Assembly (NCBI RefSeq): GCF_009905375.1
Contig: NC_133653.1
Coordinates: 84,236,079 to 84,300,078 of the forward strand
Direction: 5' to 3'
DNA from: Apium graveolens
Lineage: Eukaryota; Streptophyta; Magnoliopsida; Apiales; Apiaceae
DNA length: 64,000 nt
Below, piece after piece: positions 1-12,625 of this stretch. The notes under the pieces were generated by a model. The model was not told where the DNA came from. It made no database searches and was given only the letters and a program-made list of their open reading frames with translations. The position numbers were made by a program, and so were the translations under genes. Each line of letters opens with the position of its first letter. Positions within the stretch are counted from its first letter, which is position 1.

Positions 1-3000
1 GTCATTTAGTGTGATTATCTGATAAACCCTAACTGTTACGTGATACGTGTATCATGTCATTTCTGTATTTTAAGGTATTTTTCAGATATTTTTATTATGC
101 ATTTTTAGGTTTTATTTTAAACGTTTTACGACCCAAACGATGATTTTAAAGCCAGTATTTCAAATAAAATAATGGGCCTTATTTTTCATCAAATGGCTTT
201 TATAATTGCCTTGTTCTGAACATCTAGATAATTTATAAATTTTCTCGTTTTGCGAAAAATGATTTTTTCCGGGCCCCATTGGGTGTCAAAAACCCCACAA
301 AAATCACATTTTTATTTTTATAAAATTATAGGACTTTCATTTATATTATTTCTTTGCATTTTTGCATTATTCACATTTTTTGGGAATTTTTGGCATATAT
401 ATTGCATATATAAAATATTTATAAATTAAATTTTAATACTCAAAAATTATAAAAATTAGGGCCCAATATTTTTATTTAATGTATAATTAGCCCCTTGATT
501 TTAATTAGGAGTATTATTTTTACTACTATAAATAGCCTAATTTTTATTTAATTAATTATAATTAATCATTAAAATCTGCAAAATTACCAAAAATTCTCTG
601 AAATCGGGTCGGGAAGAATAGGTTCGGGTCGAAGAATCAAGTCGTGATTTCTCACTGATTACAGCATCAAATCGTGTGATTCAAGTACTCAAATCAAAGG
701 TTTTGATCCGTTCTTTCTGTTTCTTGCATCAATTTCACGTTTTATTACATCATTTTTGATTTTTGATCTCTAGGGTTTATGTTCGAATTAGGGCTTTTTG
801 ATTCTGGGGTTATTTTGATGTTTTGATAATTGATATAGCTTTGTTAGATGATTTACAGTCGATTCATGGTGTTTAATTGAACAAACGATGCTTGGATAGT
901 GATTCACGATTTCTAGGGTTTAGGTCGAATTTTCAAAACACAACTCGATGATTTCTGTGAATATTTGGTTCTTGTAAAGTTAGGGCTTTGATTGTATATG
1001 TTCTTAGCTTCATTTTGCACTATATAACGTTTGATGTTATGTACAAATGAGTGATTTGGATTTTTGGCCGGAGTTCTTGATGATTTTGATCGGAAAATGA
1101 TATACAGGGATGTTTCTGGTCGACTTTGGCCTGAAACAGATTGGGGAAATAGTTTGGGATGTTTTGGGATCAAAAACGGAACCAAACGGTGTCCGTTTGG
1201 CCAAGAATTGGACTCGCCGGAGTCCGGTGAAGTCGCCGGATTCTGGGTTTAAACCCAGATTCCGGTGGTGTTCTTCACAGACCCGGAATCCAACCCGGTT
1301 GACCCGTTTCCAGAACCCGGTTTTGATCCACCTTGTCAGATGTCTGTTTTCTGACATATGTTTCTGGAAATTATTTTTACTTTTTATTTTTATTAATTTT
1401 AAAAATCAGTTTTATTTATTTTGTAAATTGATTAATTAATTATTTAATTAATTAATTTATATAATAAATAATTTTGAATTATTTTCTAAAAATCAGATTG
1501 AATTATTTTCTTAAATATTTATTATTTATTTACTACTTATTAATTATTTAAAAATGATTAATTATTTTGATAATTAATCAAATAATTTTCAATAAATCAT
1601 AATAAATTTATTTTAATTTCAAAAATTATAGAAAAATAATTTTTAATTCTGATTTTCTTAAATAATGATTTAAAAATTATTTTTGGGTTTTAAAAATTAG
1701 TAATAATTATTTATAATGATTAATAAATAGAATTATCAGTATATAATTAATAATAATTCAACCGTTAGTCCGTTTTGCGTGAAACGAAAGCCTGTTAACT
1801 CAGAAAAATGAATCCTTTTCATTAAAAATAATATCAAAGCTTAATTTCTTTTAGAAGTTAGTTGATTTGTGATTTGTTTGATTATCAGTCAAGTTACGTG
1901 CCGAGACGAGTCCGAAAAATTCCGGAAAAATGGGAAACGAGTCAGATAACGATCAGTTGAGCGATCAGCGAGTCGATTTTGGTTTTAAAAATTATTTTAA
2001 CCATAAAAATGATTATGTGCTTATGTGCTTATGTGTATTACGTGGTTAATTGAGTCTTACTTGCTTATATGTAATACATGAGTCAGTCATAAGCGCATGG
2101 GTAGATGTTAGGATCGGTTTGAAGTCAATTCAAGATGCAAATGAAGTACAACATGACTTAACCAGTCTGTTTTGCCAACAGAAGCTAAGCCAGCCAGGCC
2201 AGTTGAGTCGGTAATAGTCCAAGGTGATAGACATAAGTGAATCAATTGCAGTAAGTCGCGCAGAAGGCAAATTTTTCCTCTATTCTACTTTCAGAATAGT
2301 GATATTGATTCAAATATTTATCACATTTACATTCTCTTGATTATTGTTCTTGATCACTAATATAAAATCCCTATTCCTTTGTTCATATTTCATTTCAATT
2401 CTTGATTTCTCTGTTTCTTTGGATTCTTGATTTATATTCTGTTGGTAACACATGGAGATTGATATATTCTAGTATTTGGAATATATCAAAGCATACCGAT
2501 TGTCCCGGTTGCTAAGCGATGGACTGGATAATGATATTTTGGGATTGAGTGTGTCTTAATCCTGAGGACCGGGATGACTGGTGCCTCGACGTGGGCCGTA
2601 GATCCTGGGTACCCGACTGGATCTATATATTGAGATATGGATCTGCATTATATTCTGACTGATCAGCAGAATATAGATGCGAACTTGTGTCCAGTTTAGT
2701 TTATTTGTACTCTCCAGTAATGGCCTTCTTTCTATTCTCGTGAGGTTATATCTTGGCAGATATACTTGAGATGGCGGATTCATTTAAAATGCTTTAACAC
2801 TGTTTATATGTTTGTGGACTTGTTGAGCAACTTTTGGCTCACCCCTTTTGTTGTTATTCACCTTATTGTTTTCAGTTAAGAAGGAATATGAAACCAATCA
2901 GGACTCGAGTGGTAAAGAAGCGAGTCAAGCCTCGGGATCCTCTTATACCCAAGGTGTTGATCCCAATCCAGGAAGAAAGCTTTGAGTTGCCCGAGCAGGT

Positions 3001-3284
3001 GGAGTGTTGATAGATAGTATGTGTGTGTGTTTGAATAAAAGTTGAACTTAGTTTAAAATGAATTAGATAGTGGTTTGTAATAAAGAGAGTTTGTGAAACT
3101 TTGAATGTTGGTTTGTAATAAAAGTAGTTAGTGGTTCTTGTTTTCATACTTCAACCTAAAAAGATCCTGGTTAGTGTTAAAGGGGTTTAATTTCATTTCT
3201 TTATTAATTGTTAATCAGATTGTACAGGCTTGGTGATTAGCTAGTAACCCCCAGACTTATACCCCGGGTCTGGAGGGTGTTACA
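1..3284 (+). repeat. Gypsy-1 5' LTR (first ~65 bp missing)
   Basis: Matches the 3' LTR at 9342-12625 almost base for base, with scattered substitutions and 1-bp indels, for example near position 8. It ends in GGGTGTTACA at 3284. It is very AT-rich between about 1370 and 1760 and GC-richer at 1190-1330. The short open frames inside it occur in both LTR copies but have no codon-level support, and I treat them as chance. Confidence 0.93.
527..535 (+). promoter_or_regulatory. Putative TATA box of Gypsy-1 5' LTR
   Basis: TATAAATAG sits in an AT-rich context and is preserved in the 3' LTR at 9868 and at an equivalent depth in the related LTR-Z (17291). If used, transcription would begin about 30 bp downstream and leave roughly 2.7 kb of R/U5 leader. 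Confidence 0.55.
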
Positions 3285-3288
3285 GGTT

Positions 3289-3300
3289 TGGCATCAGTAC
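3289..3300 (+). other. Gypsy-1 primer-binding site (degenerate initiator Met tRNA type)
   Basis: TGGCATCAGTAC lies 4 bp after the LTR end. The plant initiator-Met consensus is TGGTATCAGAGC, so three of twelve positions differ. Position relative to the LTR supports the call; the mismatches fit decay. Confidence 0.6.
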
Positions 3301-3473
3301 TGTAGGTTTGGTCCCTGAAAACAAGAACATTAGGATTAAGATAGGATAGGGAGATCACATAAGATAGGGATAGTCAAATTAGGATGAATAGTGTTAGGAT
3401 TTAGGTCAGATTAGAATAGGGAAATAATCTTAGGATTGTTAATGACCTTTTCTTTTCTTTGGTATATTATCAG

Positions 3474-4208
3474 ATGGCATCTTCTGGTTATTCTGCATCT
3501 TCCGAGAGGACAGTCACTGGGCCAGTAGCACCAACCATACCTCCAGTATCTGAGTATATGTTTCCTCCTCTACCACCTCCACCACCATTGCCACAGGAGC
3601 CGGTACCACCAGTACAGGGGATAGTGCATGACCCCATAGAGATGTTTGATCCATTTGAGTTCTTCGAGCCGATGGTTCCTTTACCTATTGAGCACCAGTT
3701 TATACTAGGTATTGAGCAGGAGTTACCACCACCACCATTGTTACCTCCTATACTAGTGCATGCCCCAAAGCCAGACATAGTTCAGATGATTCCAGTAGAG
3801 GGGATGGGAGAGCATGATGTGGATCTACAGTTAGGTTTACCCCAGCAGGGTGTAGGTATTCCGAGGGTTCCTTCTCAGGAGTCAGTAGGTCAGGTTGCTC
3901 AGCCGCATATGGTACCATACCATGAGTATAGAGTTATGAGGGATGATGTGGAGTATTGGCGGGCACAGTGTCGGGAGATTATGCATCTATTTGATCAGAG
4001 GGACAGAGGACCGTTAGCGGCCCTACAGCCGGATTATTATATGAGACAGCGATTATAGTCAGTGTTGATGAGTGCTACTTGGGAGCTGGATGATTTGACT
4101 CATGATGGACCTCCTTCTTTTGTAGAGTTCTAATGGGTTTTTCGCTTGGCACAGACTTTGGTCCAGGCACTTAGAGAGGAGCTTAGGTGTATTCCGCCTG
4201 GGTTCTGA
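3474..4208 (+). pseudogene. Extra ORF between 5' LTR and gag of Gypsy-1, proline-rich, unknown function
   Basis: ATG at 3474 opens a frame of 195 codons to a TAG at 4056. The same frame stays protein-like through a second stop (TAA 4131) to a TGA at 4206, so the ancestral product was about 244 residues. The N-terminal half has runs of proline and PPLP-type motifs (3565-3600, 3725-3760). The C-terminal half is charged and helical in character, with a WRAQCREIMHLF segment and a later ALREELR segment. No catalytic motif is visible. The gypsy element at 27680-41387 also has an ORF in this position, which argues against chance. I do not recognise the family. Confidence 0.6.
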
Positions 4209-4689
4209 GAGGGTTTGAGACGGTGACTTCAGAATACATGTGTATATAGAGGCAGTATAGTATAACCTAGTGAGTAGTGTGTATGTGTGTATCAGTAGTT
4301 TAACTTGTAGTAGTAGTTTAACTTGTAGCGATAGTGTGACTTGTAGCCGTAGTGATGACCAGTAGCCCGAGACTTTTTGTATCAAGCATTTACACCTGAA
4401 GCTGGTGTCACATATATATAAGATGAACTTTTTCAAATTCTTTTATTTAAATTTCAGTCTTTACAGTTTTACAGCATTTACTTTCACTTTACAGTTTTTC
4501 ATATTATAATTCCTGTTGAAAAAAAACAATTATTTTATTTAACTATTTACATTTCCAGTCTGTACACTCAGCAACTGTTTTCTTTAAATAAACCATGTTA
4601 TGAATACTGGATAAATTTTTTTCCATACATATTGTCGATTGTTTATTAAACTGTTAAATAAATATCACCTGTTTTATTATCAGAAGAAG
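4209..4689 (+). other. Gypsy-1 untranslated spacer between extra ORF and gag
   Basis: About 480 bp with no convincing coding frame. It includes a direct repeat of a GTAGTTTAACTTGTAG-like unit at about 4292-4345 and AT-rich sequence up to the gag ATG. Probably part of the internal leader. Confidence 0.5.
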
Positions 4690-5800
4690 ATGGCACCAAA
4701 AAGAAAGACTAGGGCTGAGACCTCTAACAGCAATTCTGAAGATCAGACTAATGAGACCATGAACCAAATGTTCCATCTGATGTAACAACAGATGGTAATG
4801 ATGCAACAGCAGATGCAGCATCAGCAACAGCAGATACAACAACAAATGTTACAACAGCCACCTCGTCCTGAGCTTCAATTACCACAAGTATTACATGTTG
4901 TTACTTTTAAGCAGTTTCAGTCAGTTAAACCTCCAGAGTTTGAAGGGACTACTGATCCTATTAAAGCTACCACCTGGTTAAAAGAAGTAGAGAAAGCGTT
5001 CGCACTAGTGAAGATAGGTGAGGACCAGAAGACTGATTTTTCTAGTTACTTGTTGAAAGGAGAGGCGAATTATTGGTGGGAATCTAAAAAGGCCTTAGAG
5101 GGTGAAGAAGTTATTGCATGGGATAGGTTTAAAGAGTTATTTTTAGAAAAGCATTTTCCTCGCTATGTGAAGAATCAAATGCAGATTAAGTTTCTAGAAC
5201 TGAAGCAGGGAAATATGTCTGTGGCAGAATATGAAGCCAAATTTACTGAGTTGGCTAGGTTTGTTCCAGAACAGGTTGACACTGAAGAAAAACTAGTTCA
5301 AAGGTTTCAAGAAGGGTTACGACCATGGATTCGTGGCCAAGTTGCAGTTTTTGAATTAACGACGTATACCGCCGTAGTTCAGAAAGCTTTGATTATAGAA
5401 GGGGAAAGTGAAAGATCTCAACAAGACAAGGGACAGGGAAGTTTCCAAGATCGCTCCAGTAGAAAGCCGGGATTCCAAGCCCGGGCAAATTTGAATTTTT
5501 AAAAGGATAGGACAAGGTTCACAGAAGGCAGGTAATCGTTTCCAAACCTTCAGTCAGCAGGGAATGGTCAGAGTTCCAGTGCCGTACTGCAAGACATGTA
5601 ATCGAAAGCATACTGGTGTATGTATCAAAAGGGATGTAACGTGTTATCGGTGTAAGCAGAAAGGGCATTATTCTAACGAATGTCCAACAGGTAGAACAGC
5701 AGAGATGACTTGTTTCCAGTGTGGAAAGAAAGGGCATATCGCCAGAAATTGCAAAGGATCAGCTATGGCAGCCAGTGTTCCGAGAGTGTTAGCATTACCT
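4690..5800 (+). pseudogene. gag: Gypsy-1 gag (capsid and nucleocapsid), broken
   Basis: ATG at 4690 begins MAPKRKTRAE. An in-frame TAA at 4783 interrupts a glutamine/methionine-rich N-terminus. The capsid region (about 4900-5300) has the Retrotrans_gag hallmarks: PPEFEG, a WL.EVEK helix, YLLKGEANYWWE, and LELKQGNMSVAEYEAKF. A frameshift between about 5490 and 5564 moves the reading from frame 1 to frame 2. The nucleocapsid follows with one Cys-rich knuckle variant (CKTCNRKHTGVC) and two CCHC knuckles, CYRCKQKGHYSNEC near 5645 and CFQCGKKGHIARNC near 5710. Gag would form the virus-like particle and bind the element RNA. Gag and pol share one frame in the parent, as usual for this lineage. Confidence 0.9.
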
Positions 5801-8116
5801 CCGCCGCCGCATAATCAACCCAAAGCAATAACTTTTAACATGACCATGAAAGAAGCGGTGCAGAGTCCGAGTGTTATTGCAGGTACGCTTTTGGTGAATT
5901 CCGTAATTTCAAAAGTATTAATTGATTCTGGAGCTACTCGTTCATTTGTTTCTGAAGAATTTCTTGATAAGTTACATTGTGAAATCGAATGGTTGGGCGA
6001 AACGTTAATTATAAAATTAGCGAATGACGACCAAGTTCCGGTAGATCGAGTATGTCCTGCATGTGATATAGAAATAGCCGAACATCATTTTTCGGTAGAT
6101 TTAATTCCTTTTAAGCTAGGAGAATTCGATATTATCTTGGGAATGGATTGGTTAGAATGTCATAACGCTCAGATAGATTGTGCGAATAAGAGAGTCAAAT
6201 TGCGAACTGCGGAAAATGCAACGGTAATATTCAAAGGCGAAAAACAGCAGAAGAAATTTCTTACTGTGATGCAGACTAAACGATTGTTTCGATAAGGATG
6301 TGAGGCGTACATAGCTTACGTGTTAGATACTGAAAGAGGAAGTCCTAGAATAGAAGACATTCCAATTGTGTGCGAGTTTCCAGACGTCTTTCCAGACGAG
6401 CTTCCAGGGTTACTACCAGATCGAGAAATTGAGTTCACAATTGATCTAGCACCAGGTACAGAACCAGTTTCGAAAGCTCCATATCGGATGGCTCCAGTCG
6501 AAATGAAGGAATTGTCAACGCAACTGCAAGATCTTCTAGACCGAGGCATCATACGACCTAGTGTATCCCCATGAGGTGCACCGATGTTATTTGTGAAGAA
6601 GAAGGACGGCAGCATGCGATTATGCATTGACTATAGGGAATTAAATAAACTCACTATCAAGAACAAGTATCCCTTACCGAGAATCGACGATTTGTTCGAT
6701 CAGCTAAAAGGAGCAGCATGGTTTTCATAGATAGATTTGCGATCAGGCTATCATCAATTGAAGATTAAAGATGAAGATATTCCAAAAACTGCGTTTCGTA
6801 CAAGATATGGGCATTACGAGTTTTTGGTAATGGCATTCGGTCTGACAAACGCGCCAACAGCATTCATGGATTTGATGAACAGAGTATTCAAGAAATATTT
6901 GGATAAATTCGTGATTGTATTCATTGATGACATCTTGATTTACTCCAAGTCAGAAGAAGAGCATGCAGAACACTTGAGAATAGCGTTGGAAATTCTGAGG
7001 AAAGAGCAACTATACGCAAAATTTTCGAAATGTGAATTCTGGTTAAGAGAAGTACAATTTCTAGGGCATATTATCAGTAGAGAAGGCATCCAAGTCGATC
7101 CAGCAATGATTGAAGCTGTGTTAAACTGGGAAAGACCAAGGACGCCGACAAAATTTCGAAGTTTCTTGGGATTGGCAGGATATTATCGAAGGTTTGTCAA
7201 AGATTTTGCGAAAATAGCAACGCCGCTGACCAAGTTAACTCGAAAAAGTGAAAAGTTTGAATGGAGTGATAAGTGTGAAGAAAGTTTTCAAGAGCTGAAA
7301 AATCGGTTAGTAACCGCACCAGTACTTGTATTGCCAGACGAGCTAGGAAATTTCGTCATTTTCAGCGATGCTTCGTATCGCGGGTTAGGATGTGTACTGA
7401 TGCAGCACGGTAACGTCATCGCATATGCTTCGAGACAACTTAAACCTCATGAACAAAAATATCCCACTCATGATCTGGAATTGGCAGCGATCGTATTTGC
7501 GTTGAAGCTTTGGAGACATTATCTCTACGGTGAAAAATGTGAAATTTATACAGATCATAAAAGTCTAAAGTATATCTTTACGCAAAAGGAGCTGAACATG
7601 CGACAACGTCGATGGCTGGAATTGATAAAGGATTACGACGTCACGATTAGTTATCAGCCAGGGAAAGCAAATGTCGTAGCAGATGCACTGAGCAGGAAAG
7701 AAAGATTGAATCGGTTAACTTCTTGTGAAGACTTAATCAAGGAATTCGACAAATTGGAAATTGAGATTCGTATTCCCAATGAATCTGCAGAAGCTATCTA
7801 CACTATGACTTTCCAACTGGAATTGTTAGAAAAGATTCGCCGCTGTCAAAATGAAGTGATGAGTCAAGATGACGACCTGACGGGAGAAGAAATCACAACT
7901 CAGAAAGATAATAAAGGAATTTTACGCTTTGCGTCGAGAATCTGGATCCCTAACGTAGTAGAATTAAAAGAAGAAATAATGCGAGATGTGCACAATTCGA
8001 AGTATTCCATTCATCCAGGAAGTACAAAAATGTATCGTGATCTGAAAGAAAACTTCTGGTGGCCGAACATGAAGAAGGAAATAGCTGAATGGATAAGTAA
8101 ATGCTACACATGCTAG
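5801..8116 (+). pseudogene. pol: Gypsy-1 pol part 1: aspartic protease, reverse transcriptase, RNase H, broken
   Basis: The protease has the active-site motif LIDSGAT (DSG at 5924) and a second ILGMDWL block near 6137. The reverse transcriptase spans about 6370-7250, with [27 protein letters not shown] and the catalytic box FIDD at 6920-6931. RNase H follows (about 7340-7690) with [20 protein letters not shown] and DALSR. In-frame stops are TAA 6293, TGA 6572 (a Trp codon in related copies), TAG 6728 and TAG 8114 (a Gln codon in related copies). The frame is constant otherwise, so only point mutations separate these pieces. The catalytic residues themselves survive. Confidence 0.92.
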
Positions 8117-9238
8117 CGAGTTAAAGCGGGACATCAACATCCGAGTGGATTATTGCAACCATTAGATATTCCAGAATGGAAATGGGAACATCTAGCGATG
8201 GATTTTGTGGTAGGATTACCAAGGACAAAGGCAAATCATGATGCGATATGGGTAATTATTGACAGACTCACGAAGTCGGCACATTTTCTACCAATCAATG
8301 AAAGATTTTCACTTGACAAGCTAGTGCACATATATCTCAAAGAAATTGTGATGCGACATGGAGTTCCAGTATCTATCGTGTCTGATCGAGATCCTCGTTT
8401 CAACTCAAGATTTTGGAGACAATTTCAAGAATGTCTTGGAACTAAATTGAACATGAGTACCGCTTATCATTCGCAAACCGACGGGCAAAGTGAAAGAACT
8501 ATCCAAACGATTGAAGACATGCTACGAGTTTGTACGATCAATTTTGAAGGCAGTTGGGATAAACATCTACCCCTAGTGGAATTTTCTTATAATAACAGTT
8601 ATCACTCCAGCATTGGAATGCCACCGTATGAAGCATTGTACGGGAGAAAATGCAGATCACCAGTATATTGGGATGAAGTTGGAGAACGCAAAATTTTGGG
8701 TCCAGAACTAATTCAACAGATGAAAGAAAAGATTGAACTCATTCGAAAATGACTCGATGCAGCGCAAAACAGGCAACGCAAATATGCAGATCAAGCCAGG
8801 AAAGATATGGACTATCAGGAAGGAGAAAACGTATCATTCAAAATATCACCATGGAAAGGATTAACCAGATTTAGCAATAAGGGTAAATTGAAACCACGAT
8901 ATGTTGGACCGTTTGAAATTTTGAAGAAAGTGGGAAAAGTTGCATACGAATTAGCTTTACCGCCTCATATGCAGCATATTCACAATGTGTTTCACGTGTC
9001 CATGCTTAAGCGATATAATCCTGATTCTAGGCATGTAATCGAGTATGAGCCGATAGAAATCCAACCTGATTTGTCTTTTATAGAACAGCCGGTAAGAATT
9101 TTAGATCGGCGAGAGAAAGTGTTGAGAAATAAGTCTGTATATTTGGTGCGAGTGTTGTGGGGAAATCCTATGGTTGAAGAATCAACCTGGGAACTCGAAA
9201 GTGAAATATTAGAGAAATACCCTCATTTGTTTTCATAG
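8117..9238 (+). pseudogene. pol: Gypsy-1 pol part 2: integrase with chromodomain-like C-terminus, broken
   Basis: The zinc-binding H2C2 region lies just upstream (about 7990-8115). The catalytic core runs from MDFVVGLP (first Asp near 8200) through SDRDPRF (second Asp near 8385) to the DGQSERT block with the Glu near 8492, the D,D-35-E set. A TGA at 8750 replaces what is probably an Arg codon. After it come the GPFEILKKVG and FHVSMLK.Y blocks. The end has a chromodomain-like stretch (VLRNK...VRVLW...EESTWELE) that in chromoviruses directs insertion to marked chromatin. The stop is TAG at 9236, 22 bp before the polypurine tract. Confidence 0.92.
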
Positions 9239-9260
9239 AAGATTCTGAGGACAGAATCCT

Positions 9261-9276
9261 TTTAAGGGGGGAAGGA
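9261..9276 (+). other. Gypsy-1 polypurine tract
   Basis: AAGGGGGGAAGGA runs directly into the 3' LTR start TGTAACG at 9277. It is the expected plus-strand priming site. Confidence 0.85.
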
Positions 9277-12200
9277 TGTAACGACTGGGAACTTTACGTT
9301 TATATTATATCATGATTATAATAAAATATGTGAATTAATGTGTCATTTATGTGTGATTATCTGATAAACCCTAACTGTTACGTGATACGTGTATCATGTC
9401 ATTTCTGTATTTTAAGGTATTTTTCAGATATTTTATTATGCATTTATAGGTTTTATTTCAAACGTTTTACGACCCAAACGATGATTTTAAAGCCAGTATT
9501 TCAAATAAAATAATGGGCCTTATTTTTCATCAAATGGCTTTTACAATTGCCTTGTTCTGAACATCTAGATAATTTATAAATTTTCTCGTTTTGCGAAAAA
9601 TGATTTTTTCCGGGCCCCATTGGGTGTCAAAAACCCCACAAAAATCACATTTTTATTTTTATAAAATTATAGGACTTTCATTTATATTATTTCTTTGCAT
9701 TTTTGCATTATTCACAATTTTTGGGAATTTTTGGCATATATATTGCATATATAAAATATTTATAAATTAAATTTTAATACTCAAAAATTATAAAAATTAG
9801 GGCCCAATATTTTTATTTAATGTATAATTAGCCCCTTAATTTTAATTAGGAGTATTATTTTTACTACTATAAATAGCCTAATTTTTATTTAATTAATTAT
9901 AATTAATCATTAAAATCTGCAAAATTACCAAAAATTCTCTGAAATCGGGTCGGGAAGAACAGGTTCGGGTCGAAGAATCAAGTCGTGATTTCTCACTGAT
10001 TACAGCATCAAATCGTGTGATTCAAGTACTCAAATCAAAGGTTTTGATCCGTTCTTTCTGTTTCTTGCATCAATTTCACGTTTTATTGCATCGTTTTTGA
10101 TTTTTGATCTCTAGGGTTTATGTTCGAATTAGGGCTTTTTGATTCTGGGGTTATTTTGATGTTTTGATGATTGATATAGCTTTGTTAGATGATTTACAGT
10201 CGATTCATGGTGTTTAATTGAACAAACGATACTTGGATAGTGATTCACGATTTCTAGGGTTTAGGTCGAATTTTCAAAACACAACTCGATGATTTCTGTG
10301 AATATTTGGTTCTTGTAATGTTAGGGCTTTGATTGTATATGTTCTTAGCTTCATTTTGCACTATATAACGTTTGATGTTATGTACAAATGAGTGATTTGG
10401 ATTTTTGGCCGGAGTTCTTGATGATTTTGATCGAAAATGATATCCAGGGATGTTTCTGGTCGACTTTGGCCTGAAACAGATTGGGGAAATAGTTTGGGAT
10501 GTTTTGGGATCAAAACCGGAACCAAACGGTGTCCGTTTGGCCAGGAATTGGACTCGCCGGAGTCCGGTGAAGTCGCCGGATTCTGGGTTTAAACCCAGAT
10601 TCCGGTGGTGTTCTTCACAGACCCGGAATCCAACCCGGTTGACCCGTTTCCAGAACCCGGTTTTGATCCACCTTGTCAGATGTCTGTTTTCTGACATATG
10701 TTTCTGGAAATTATTTTTACTTTTTATTTTTATTAATTTTAAAAATCAGTTTTATTTATTTTGTAAATTGATTAATTAATTATTTAATTAATTAATTTAT
10801 ATTATAAATAATTCTGAATTATTTTCTAAAAATCAGATTGAATTATTTTCTTAATTATTTTTTATTTATTTACTACTTATTAATTATTTAAAAATGATTA
10901 ATTATTTTGATAATTAATCAAATAATTTTCAATAAATCATAATAAATTCATTTTAATTTCAAAAATTATAGAAAAATTATTTTTAATTCTGATTTTCTTA
11001 AATAATGATTTAAAAATTATTTTTGGGTTTTAAAAATTAGTAAAAATTATTTATAATGATTAATAAATGGAATTATCAGTATTTAATTAATAATAATTCA
11101 ACCGTTAGTCCGTTTTGCGTGAAATGAAAGCCTGTTAACTCAGAAAAATGAATCCTTTTCATTAAAAATAATACCAAAGCTTAATTTCTTTTAGAAGTTA
11201 GTTGATTTTGTGACTTGTTTGATTATCAGTCAAGTTACGTGCCGAGACGAGTCCGAAAAATTCTGAAAAAATGGGAAACGAGTCTGATAACGATCAGTTG
11301 AGCGATCAGCGAGTCGATTTTGGTTTTAAAAATTATTTTAACCATAAAAATGATTATGTGCTTATGTGCTTATGTGTATTACGTGGTTAATCGAGTCTTA
11401 CTTGCTTATATGTAATACATGAGTCAGTCATAAGCGCATGGGTAGATGTTAGGATCGGTTTGAAGTCGATTCAAGATGCAAATGAAGTACAACGTGACTT
11501 AACTAGTCTGTTTTGCCAACAGAAGCTAAGCCAGCCAGGCCAGTTGAGTCGGTAATAGTCCAAGGTGATAGACATAAGTGAATCAATTGCTGTAAGTCGC
11601 GCAGAAGGTATGTTTTTCCTCTATTCTACTTTCAGAATAGTGATATTGATTCAAATATTTATCACATTTACATTCTCTTGATTATTGTTCTTGATCACTA
11701 ATATACAATCCATATTCCGTTGTTCATATTTCATTTCAATTCTTGATTTCTCCGTTTCTTTGGATTCTTGATTCATATTCTGTTGGTAACACATGGAGAT
11801 TGATATATTCTAGTGTTTGGAATATATCAAAGCATACCGATTGTCCCGATTGCTAAGCGATGGACTGGATAATGATATTTTGGGATTGAGTGTGTCTTAA
11901 TCCTGAGGACCGGGATGACTGGTGCTTCGACGTGGGCCGTAGTGCCTGGGTACCCGACTGGATCTATATATTGAGATATGGATCTGCATTATATTCTGAC
12001 TGATCAGCAGAATATAGATGCGAACTTGTGTCCAGATTAGTTTATTTGTACTCTCCAGTAATGGCCTTCTTTCTATTCTCGTGAGGTTATATCTTGGCAG
12101 ATATACCTGGGATGGCGGATTCATTTAAAATGCTTTAATACTGTTTATATGTTTGTGGACTTGTTGAGCAACTTTTGGCTCACCCCTTTTGTTGTTATTC

Positions 12201-12625
12201 ACCTTATTGTTTTCAGTTAAGAAGGAATATGAAACCAATCAGGACTCGAGTGGTAAAGAAGCGAGTCAAGCCTCGGGATCATCTTATACCCAAGGTGTTG
12301 ATCCCAATCCAGGAAGAAAGCTTTGAGTTGCCCGAGCAGGTGGAGTGTTGATAGATAGTATGTGTGTGTGTTTGAATAAAAGTTGAACTTAGTTTAAAAT
12401 GAATTAGATAATGGTTTGTAATAAAGAGAGTTTGTGAAACTTTGAATGTTGGTTTGTAATAAAAGTAGTTAGTGGTTCTTGTTTTCATACTTCAACCTAA
12501 AAAGATCCTGGTTAGTGTTAAAGGGGTTTAATTTCATTTCTTTATTAATTGTTAATCAGATTGTACAGGTTTGGTGATTAGCTAGTAACCCCCAGACTTA
12601 TACCCCGGGTCTGGAGGGTGTTACA
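9277..12625 (+). repeat. Gypsy-1 3' LTR, complete (3349 bp)
   Basis: Starts TGTAACGACT after the polypurine tract and ends GGTGTTACA at 12625, where similarity to the 5' LTR stops. Ends are TG/CA. By eye the two LTRs differ at only a few per cent of positions, so the insertion is fairly young despite the broken coding region. Confidence 0.93.
9868..9876 (+). promoter_or_regulatory. Putative TATA box of Gypsy-1 3' LTR
   Basis: TATAAATAG lies 591 bp from the LTR start and is identical to the copy at 527 in the 5' LTR. Confidence 0.5.

Larger units (their letters stand above)
1..12625 (+). mobile_element. Gypsy-1: Ty3/gypsy chromovirus LTR retrotransposon (Tekay/Del-like), left end outside window
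   Basis: Two near-identical direct repeats (1-3284 and 9277-12625) flank an internal region whose order is primer-binding site, extra ORF, gag, protease, reverse transcriptase, RNase H, integrase and chromodomain-like tail, then a polypurine tract. That order and the C-terminal chromodomain-like segment are typical of Ty3/gypsy chromoviruses; the very long LTRs suggest the Tekay/Del lineage (inference). Position 1 aligns with 9342 of the 3' LTR, so about 65 bp of the 5' LTR and the left target duplication lie outside the window. The right flank begins CTGAT (12626-12630), the predicted 5 bp duplication. The polyprotein is broken by at least six stops and one frameshift, so the copy is probably inactive. 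Confidence 0.93.

Noticed and set aside
913..1439. Overlapping ORFs on both strands in the GC-richer block, repeated at 10254-10779
   Set aside because: They are within the Gypsy-1 LTRs, on opposing strands of the same DNA, with no recognisable motif; chance frames in a CCGG-rich segment.
1370..1760. Very AT-rich tract as a replication origin or matrix attachment site
   Set aside because: It is part of the LTR, repeated at 10725-11100, and base composition alone is not evidence.
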